A program made the translations under genes and the position numbers. Positions 14,058 through 18,017 of a stretch of DNA of 18,017 nt are shown one piece after another; within the stretch, counting starts at the first letter, position 1, and each line of letters begins with the position of its first letter. The DNA comes from Flavobacteriales bacterium UBA2619. Its GTDB lineage: Bacteria; Bacteroidota; Bacteroidia; Flavobacteriales_D; Sanyastnellaceae. The stretch covers positions 31,757 through 49,773 of the forward strand of contig DDJR01000007.1 of NCBI GenBank assembly GCA_002339135.1, given 5' to 3'. A model generated the notes under the pieces. The model saw only the letters and a program-made list of their open reading frames with translations, ran no database searches and was not told the origin of the DNA.

Positions 14058-15755
14058 ATGCTACGTATTCAAGCATCTATTGTCGCTTTTGCAACAATGT
14101 TAATTCTAGCCGGTTGTGCTGGACTAGGTTCAATGGAAAAAGCCATTGAAACACTCAATTTAAAAGTAAATCCAGAAACCTTAATACTTCGCGGAGATAT
14201 CGTCGAAGTTGAGATTACCGGGAACTTTCCAGCCAAATACTTTGCAAAAAAAGTAAGACTAGAGGCTACACCAGTTCTTGTATGGGAAGGTGGTGAAGCT
14301 GCATTTGCTCTTGAAGGATTCCAAGGCGAAGATGCTGCAGGAAACTACACAGTGGTCCCTTTCGAAACTGGCAAAGCATTCACTTACAGTGGCAGCGTTA
14401 AATATGACGCTGCAATGGAGGATGCTTGTCATTTAGAACTGCGATTGCGCGGCATGAAAGGTGACAAGATTGTTGACTTCGAGCCATACATCATATCCAA
14501 AGGTGTCATCACAACACCTCAACTCATTCAACCTGATGATAAATTTCTCATGACAGCCGATCGTTACCAACGTGTAATGTCATACACTATGGGAGACGAC
14601 ATAAACTATGACTACAACAGCTCTAGGGTCATGAATACTGAGATGCGTGAAGAAGGTTGGAAAGCTATGAAAGAGCTTTTTGTTTTGGCAGCTTCCGCTG
14701 ACAGCGTGAATCTTTCAGGTGTATCTATTGAGTCTTACGCATCTCCTGAAGGTGAAATTACACTCAACGAAGACCTCGCAACTGACCGTGCACAGTCAGC
14801 ACAGAAATCACTTGTGAATGAACTTAAGAGGAAAAAGATAGAAACCGCTGAGGGTTTCTACACACTCATGGCAAAAGGTGAAGATTGGAGAGGCTTTAAA
14901 CGTTTAATGAAAGCTTCAAATATTGCTGACAAAGATTTAATCTTGAGGGTATTAGAGATGTACTCTGACAAGAGCAAGCGCGAAGAAGAAATTCGAAACA
15001 TTGCAAAAACATATTCCGAGATTGAAGACCAAATACTGCCATCTTTACGTCGATCATCAATTGCGATGAACTACACAGTTGAGGGTTACACAGACGAAGA
15101 ACTAACTGAATTGGCTGTGACATCACCTGCTTCACTTACTGTTGAGGAGCTGTTGTTTTCAGCGACTTTATTCACAGACATGACTGACAAATTAGCTGTC
15201 TACACATCATGTTCTTCAGCTTACAACAACGATCACAGAGGTTATAACAACGCTGGGGTTTGCCTCATGGAAATGGGAAGACGAAATCAAGCGGAAGAGG
15301 CGTTCAATGCTGCACTTGCACTTTCAGAAAACAATTCTGCAGTCTTAAATAACGTTGGAGCAATAGCTCGCCAAAAGGGAATGACTGATGTAGCTGCTGA
15401 CATGTACTCTAAGGCTGGTTCTGGAGCTGAGATAAACTACAACAAAGGTTTAGTTGCGATTGCACGCGGAGAATATGGCTCAGCTGTTTCGAACATGAGC
15501 GCCTACCCTTCTGCTAACCTTGCTCTAGCGAAGCTTTTAAACGGTGATGCCAACGGAGCAAAGACGACACTTATGAATGCAGAGGATGACTCCGCTATAT
15601 CGAGCTACCTACTCGCTATTTGCTGTGCTCGCTTAGATGACGCTGCTGGAGTTAAAGCAAACATGAATGCAGCTCTAACAAAAGACAGCACACTCAAAGG
15701 GAAAGCTCAAACAGACCTTGAATTCTCTGACTTCCGTTCTGAGTTAGGACTTTAA
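14058..15755 (+). CDS. OmpA-like and TPR-like domain lipoprotein, function unknown
   Basis: This 565-residue protein starts with a lipoprotein signal peptide (lipobox LAGC, Cys20), so it should be lipidated and sent to the outer or inner membrane. Residues about 35-150 form a beta-rich N-terminal region without a family I can name. About 165-260 is an OmpA-like peptidoglycan-associated domain: SVNLSGVSIESYASPEGEIT and NEDLATDRAQSAQKSL match the ASPEG...N..L...RA signature of Bacteroidota OmpA proteins. The following WRGFKRLM...LRVLEMY and ILPSLRRSSIAMNYTVE segments also occur in those proteins. About 380-560 are helical repeats resembling TPRs (YNNAGVCLMEMGRRNQAEEAFNAAL; LNNVGAIARQKG; INYNKGLVAIARGEYGSAV). 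A cell-envelope scaffold bound to peptidoglycan is an inference. It differs from the T9SS protein PorE in domain order and in lacking a beta-propeller. It is a single-gene unit. Confidence 0.85.
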   Translation: MLRIQASIVAFATMLILAGCAGLGSMEKAIETLNLKVNPETLILRGDIVEVEITGNFPAKYFAKKVRLEATPVLVWEGGEAAFALEGFQGEDAAGNYTVVPFETGKAFTYSGSVKYDAAMEDACHLELRLRGMKGDKIVDFEPYIISKGVITTPQLIQPDDKFLMTADRYQRVMSYTMGDDINYDYNSSRVMNTEMREEGWKAMKELFVLAASADSVNLSGVSIESYASPEGEITLNEDLATDRAQSAQKSLVNELKRKKIETAEGFYTLMAKGEDWRGFKRLMKASNIADKDLILRVLEMYSDKSKREEEIRNIAKTYSEIEDQILPSLRRSSIAMNYTVEGYTDEELTELAVTSPASLTVEELLFSATLFTDMTDKLAVYTSCSSAYNNDHRGYNNAGVCLMEMGRRNQAEEAFNAALALSENNSAVLNNVGAIARQKGMTDVAADMYSKAGSGAEINYNKGLVAIARGEYGSAVSNMSAYPSANLALAKLLNGDANGAKTTLMNAEDDSAISSYLLAICCARLDDAAGVKANMNAALTKDSTLKGKAQTDLEFSDFRSELGL

Positions 15756-15804
15756 AACATTCGAGTAAAGACTCGTAAAAACAAGAAACAAGAAAATTGA
15801 AATC

Positions 15805-15834
15805 AGGATCCAGCTTAGGCTGGGTCCTTTTTTT
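15805..15834 (+). terminator. Rho-independent terminator of the lipoprotein gene
   Basis: AGGATCCAGC (15805-15814) pairs with GCTGGGTCCT (15819-15828), 10 bp with one G-U pair, around the loop TTAG. Seven T residues follow at 15828-15834. This is the textbook form on the + strand. Nothing else is recognisable in the 15756-15874 gap. Confidence 0.9.
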
Positions 15835-15874
15835 ATGGAGACAAATTAAAAAGAGCCAGAAGGTGTCACACAGA

Positions 15875-16372
15875 TTAGAGCCGCATGCTTTGACTCGCAT
15901 TCCACAAAACAATTCCAGCACAAACGCTGACGTTCATGCTGTTCTTGACACCTAGCTGGGGGATTTCAAGAACAACATTGGCGAGGTCACAAGTTGAGGG
16001 TTGAACTCCACGAACTTCATTGCCGAAAACAAGTGCCCACTTCTCTCCTTGTTGAGGTTTCCAATCTTGAAGAGAGATGCTTCTAGGGTCTTGCTCTATG
16101 ACCGCAATGTTAAAACCTTCGTCACGAAGAACTGCGAGGGCTGAAGCTGCTGAATCATGTGCGCGCCAAGGAATGTGATCGCTTGCTCCCAAGGCTGTTT
16201 TAAGGATATCTCTGTGGGGCGGATGGCATGTAATACCACAAAGCTCAACACCTGAAATACAGAAAGCGTCACCCGTTCTAAAAAACGAACCTACATTGTT
16301 GCCGCTTCTGACATCCTCAAGGACAAATACCACAGGAAGATGTTCTGCATCTATGTAATCTTCCGACCGCAC
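15875..16372 (-). CDS. TrmH/SpoU-family tRNA/rRNA 2'-O-methyltransferase
   Basis: This SPOUT-fold RNA methyltransferase probably 2'-O-methylates a tRNA or rRNA ribose. The exact target is not known from sequence. Motif 1 is VFVLEDVRSGNNVGSFFRTGDAF, with the catalytic Arg and RNA-binding Asn. Motif 2 is ALVFGNEVRGV. Motif 3 is LEIPQLGVKNSMNVSVCAGIVLW, which forms the SAM knot. These match the stand-alone 170-180-residue TrmH proteins of Flavobacteriia. The start is uncertain. A GTG at 16372 lies 1 nt after the sppA stop and gives 165 residues. An ATG at 16423 gives 182 residues but overlaps sppA by 50 nt and adds an odd, very hydrophobic HVFLFLFFL stretch that is simply the shifted reading of the sppA 3' end. 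I prefer the GTG. It is co-transcribed with sppA. Confidence 0.88.
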   Translation of the reverse strand: MRSEDYIDAEHLPVVFVLEDVRSGNNVGSFFRTGDAFCISGVELCGITCHPPHRDILKTALGASDHIPWRAHDSAASALAVLRDEGFNIAVIEQDPRSISLQDWKPQQGEKWALVFGNEVRGVQPSTCDLANVVLEIPQLGVKNSMNVSVCAGIVLWNASQSMRL

Positions 16373-16373
16373 T

Positions 16374-18017
16374 CTATTCGTTAAAAAGAAGAGAAAAAGG
16401 AAGACGTGCTTGGTACATGTCATTCGACTCCAACATCCTCTTGACAGATATGATTTCGAGCAAAGTCGTGTTGTTACCTGCCACTAAACCCAAAGCGTCA
16501 AAACCTGCATGGACACCCGTTAAATCTTCAATAAGAACTTCAAAAGGATCACGAATTTCTGGGAGATAGATCAGCGTGGGGTCAGAAGAATTAATCAGAC
16601 CTTGGGCATACTCTATGGCGGCACTCAGATTCCCAATTTCGTCCACGAGTCCGATTTCAAGAGCATCGTTGCCTGACCAAACTCTTCCTCTAGCCACTTC
16701 CTCTACTTGAGTTGCAGATAGATTTCTTCCTTGAGCCACTTTTGAAGTGAAATCTGAGTAAATACCTATAATCACTTCATTGTAAGCGTCAATTTCGAAT
16801 TTCGACATTGAAAAAACACCATCTGGTTTTCCTGCATGAGAATGAGTTGCTATCTCATCGAACGCCACTCCAAGATGCTTTTCGTACATTCCTCCCAAAT
16901 TGGGAATAACACCAAAGACACCAATGGATCCAGTAATTGTAGTTGCATTTGCGTAGATTTTATCTGCGGCACAACTAATGTAGTATCCGCCAGAAGCCGC
17001 GAGGTCACCCATGCTGACGACGAGCTTTTTCCCAGCTTCTTTCAAAAGGATTGTTTCACGCCAAATGACGTCGCTGGCAAGAGCACTTCCTCCCGGAGAA
17101 TTCACTCTCAACACCACCGCTTTTACATCAGGAGCAAGACGCGCTGCCTTAATTGCAGCAGCAGTAGTTACAGAACCTATCGTCGTTGCGTCTCCCTCAC
17201 CTGATTCAATGGCTCCCACTGCGTAGATTACAGCTATGTCACCTCCCAGTTCTTCGTTGTCTGAATCCAAAGTTTCGTCAGCAGAGAGCGTGGATACGAG
17301 TTCCGCCAAATTGTCTTCCGACATGGACATTCCAAACATGTTCTCAGGCAAAGCATATTCCCCGAAAGAGATGGTTTCTAGTTCTAAACTATCTAAGCTA
17401 CGTTCAAGCAAAGCTTCTAACTCGTCCTCGTAAAAAACAGCATCTATGAGTCCCAACTCAATAGCATCAACTGGCAATCTTACGCCAATATCTTCCGCGA
17501 TTGCATCTATATCTGAAGTACTAAGACCTCTGCTTTCAGCTATACTTGAACTAATGGTTGACCAAAACTCTCCCAAGAGCGCATTGAGTTGTTCTTTGTT
17601 CGATTCGCTGTAGTTTTTGCGCAACAAAGGCTCAACTGCTGACTTGTATTTGTTGTTCGGACCCCGAAGAACCGTTACATCAATACCCAACTTCTCAATA
17701 AGACCGGGATAAAACATCGATTGTGCTCGCAGACCCAGAAGCGTCATTCCACCAGCTGGATGAAGATAAACTTCATCCGCCACAGAGTTCAGATAGTAAC
17801 CACTTTGACTCATGGTCTCGCTCCAAGCGATGACCCATTTTCCAGACTCTCGAAATTGCTCTATACCACCGCGGATGTCTTCTAAAGTGGCAGGTGAAAC
17901 TGCAACGCCTGAAACATTTAAATACAGTCCCTTAATTTTATCGTCAGAGGAAGCTCTATTAAGACCATCAAGGATTTGATCTAAACCAATCTGAGGGTCA
18001 GGTGTGAGACTCGCAAA
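16374..18017 (-). CDS. sppA: Signal peptide peptidase SppA, 67K type (5' end cut by window edge)
   Basis: SppA is a membrane-bound Ser/Lys protease that degrades cleaved signal peptides on the outer face of the inner membrane. The frame is open to the right edge: upstream of the ATG at 17813 it continues with IGLDQILDGLNRASSDDKIK and LEDIRGGIEQFRESGKWVIA, which are standard SppA, so that ATG is internal. 547 residues are visible. Compared with E. coli (618), only the N-terminal membrane anchor and a few tens of residues are missing. Both tandem ClpP-like domains are present. The catalytic lysine is the one in YKSAVEP (visible residue 125, first domain), and the nucleophile is Ser in MGDLAASGGYY (codon at 16992-16994), with RVNSPGGSALASD and TGSIGVFG around it. 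The trmH-family gene follows directly. Confidence 0.95.
   Translation of the reverse strand, partial: FASLTPDPQIGLDQILDGLNRASSDDKIKGLYLNVSGVAVSPATLEDIRGGIEQFRESGKWVIAWSETMSQSGYYLNSVADEVYLHPAGGMTLLGLRAQSMFYPGLIEKLGIDVTVLRGPNNKYKSAVEPLLRKNYSESNKEQLNALLGEFWSTISSSIAESRGLSTSDIDAIAEDIGVRLPVDAIELGLIDAVFYEDELEALLERSLDSLELETISFGEYALPENMFGMSMSEDNLAELVSTLSADETLDSDNEELGGDIAVIYAVGAIESGEGDATTIGSVTTAAAIKAARLAPDVKAVVLRVNSPGGSALASDVIWRETILLKEAGKKLVVSMGDLAASGGYYISCAADKIYANATTITGSIGVFGVIPNLGGMYEKHLGVAFDEIATHSHAGKPDGVFSMSKFEIDAYNEVIIGIYSDFTSKVAQGRNLSATQVEEVARGRVWSGNDALEIGLVDEIGNLSAAIEYAQGLINSSDPTLIYLPEIRDPFEVLIEDLTGVHAGFDALGLVAGNNTTLLEIISVKRMLESNDMYQARLPFSLLFNE

Noticed and set aside
14058..15755. Identification as the T9SS component PorE, because of the TPR plus OmpA content.
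   Set aside because: PorE has TPR, beta-propeller, CRD, then a C-terminal OmpA domain. Here the OmpA-like domain is central, there is no propeller, and the TPR-like part comes last.
17750..17790. Possible loss of the catalytic Lys of SppA, since VADEVYL has Glu where many relatives have Lys.
   Set aside because: Counting back from the nucleophile Ser in the E. coli protein places the catalytic Lys in YKSAVEP, which is conserved here.
16374..17813. A complete 479-residue SppA starting at the ATG at 17813.
   Set aside because: The frame stays open to the window edge and the 68 upstream codons encode typical SppA sequence, so that ATG is an internal Met and the gene is cut by the edge.
1..18017. 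CRISPR array, tRNA or rRNA genes, transposase, integrase, toxin-antitoxin or other defence system.
   Set aside because: No regularly spaced repeats, no recognisable RNA gene and no mobile-element or defence-related protein. The gaps between genes are all under about 135 nt.

Overview
The window looks like chromosomal DNA of a marine-type member of the Bacteroidota, probably order Flavobacteriales. Four things point there. A secreted protease ends in a type IX secretion (Por) sorting domain. The promoter-like sites match the Bacteroidota -7 consensus TAnnTTTG. Shine-Dalgarno sequences are mostly absent. A complete-looking classical menaquinone pathway sits next to an OmpA/TPR lipoprotein of a type common in this phylum. 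The sequence is moderately AT-rich and densely coding, with no gene-free stretch over about 135 bases, and I see no tRNA, rRNA, IS element, CRISPR array or phage gene.

Left part (about 1-4670, + strand): a T9SS-exported trypsin-fold protease, a membrane-associated family 2 glycosyltransferase, an ECF-type sigma factor that overlaps it by 10 nt, and rsmG (16S rRNA G527 methyltransferase). The run ends in a strong hairpin at 4638-4665 that probably also stops the convergent response-regulator gene.

Middle part (4767-14010): an OmpR-family response regulator on the - strand has no histidine kinase beside it. It is divergent from a long + strand cluster: menI (DHNA-CoA thioesterase), menF, menD, menB, menA, a single gene encoding MenC fused to a short MenE, then rdgB (non-canonical NTP pyrophosphatase) and accA (acetyl-CoA carboxylase alpha). 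Junctions are very tight (stop/start overlaps menI/menF, menF/menD, menCE/rdgB), so this is very probably one operon. In pathway order MenF makes isochorismate, MenD makes SEPHCHC, MenC makes o-succinylbenzoate, MenE makes OSB-CoA, MenB makes DHNA-CoA, MenI releases DHNA and MenA prenylates it. Only MenH (and the final MenG/UbiE methylase) is absent from the window. The 56-nt gap between the regulator and menI holds a TAnnTTTG box on each strand.

Right part (14058-18017): a large lipoprotein with an OmpA-like domain and C-terminal TPR-like repeats on the + strand, closed by a clear intrinsic terminator. Facing it on the - strand are a TrmH/SpoU-family RNA methyltransferase and signal peptide peptidase SppA, which runs off the right edge.

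The most noteworthy items are the MenC-MenE fusion, in which the ligase lacks the usual N-terminal part and a MenC domain stands in its place, and the back-to-back promoter arrangement between the orphan response regulator and the menaquinone operon. I saw no defence, mobile or otherwise clearly novel multi-gene system.
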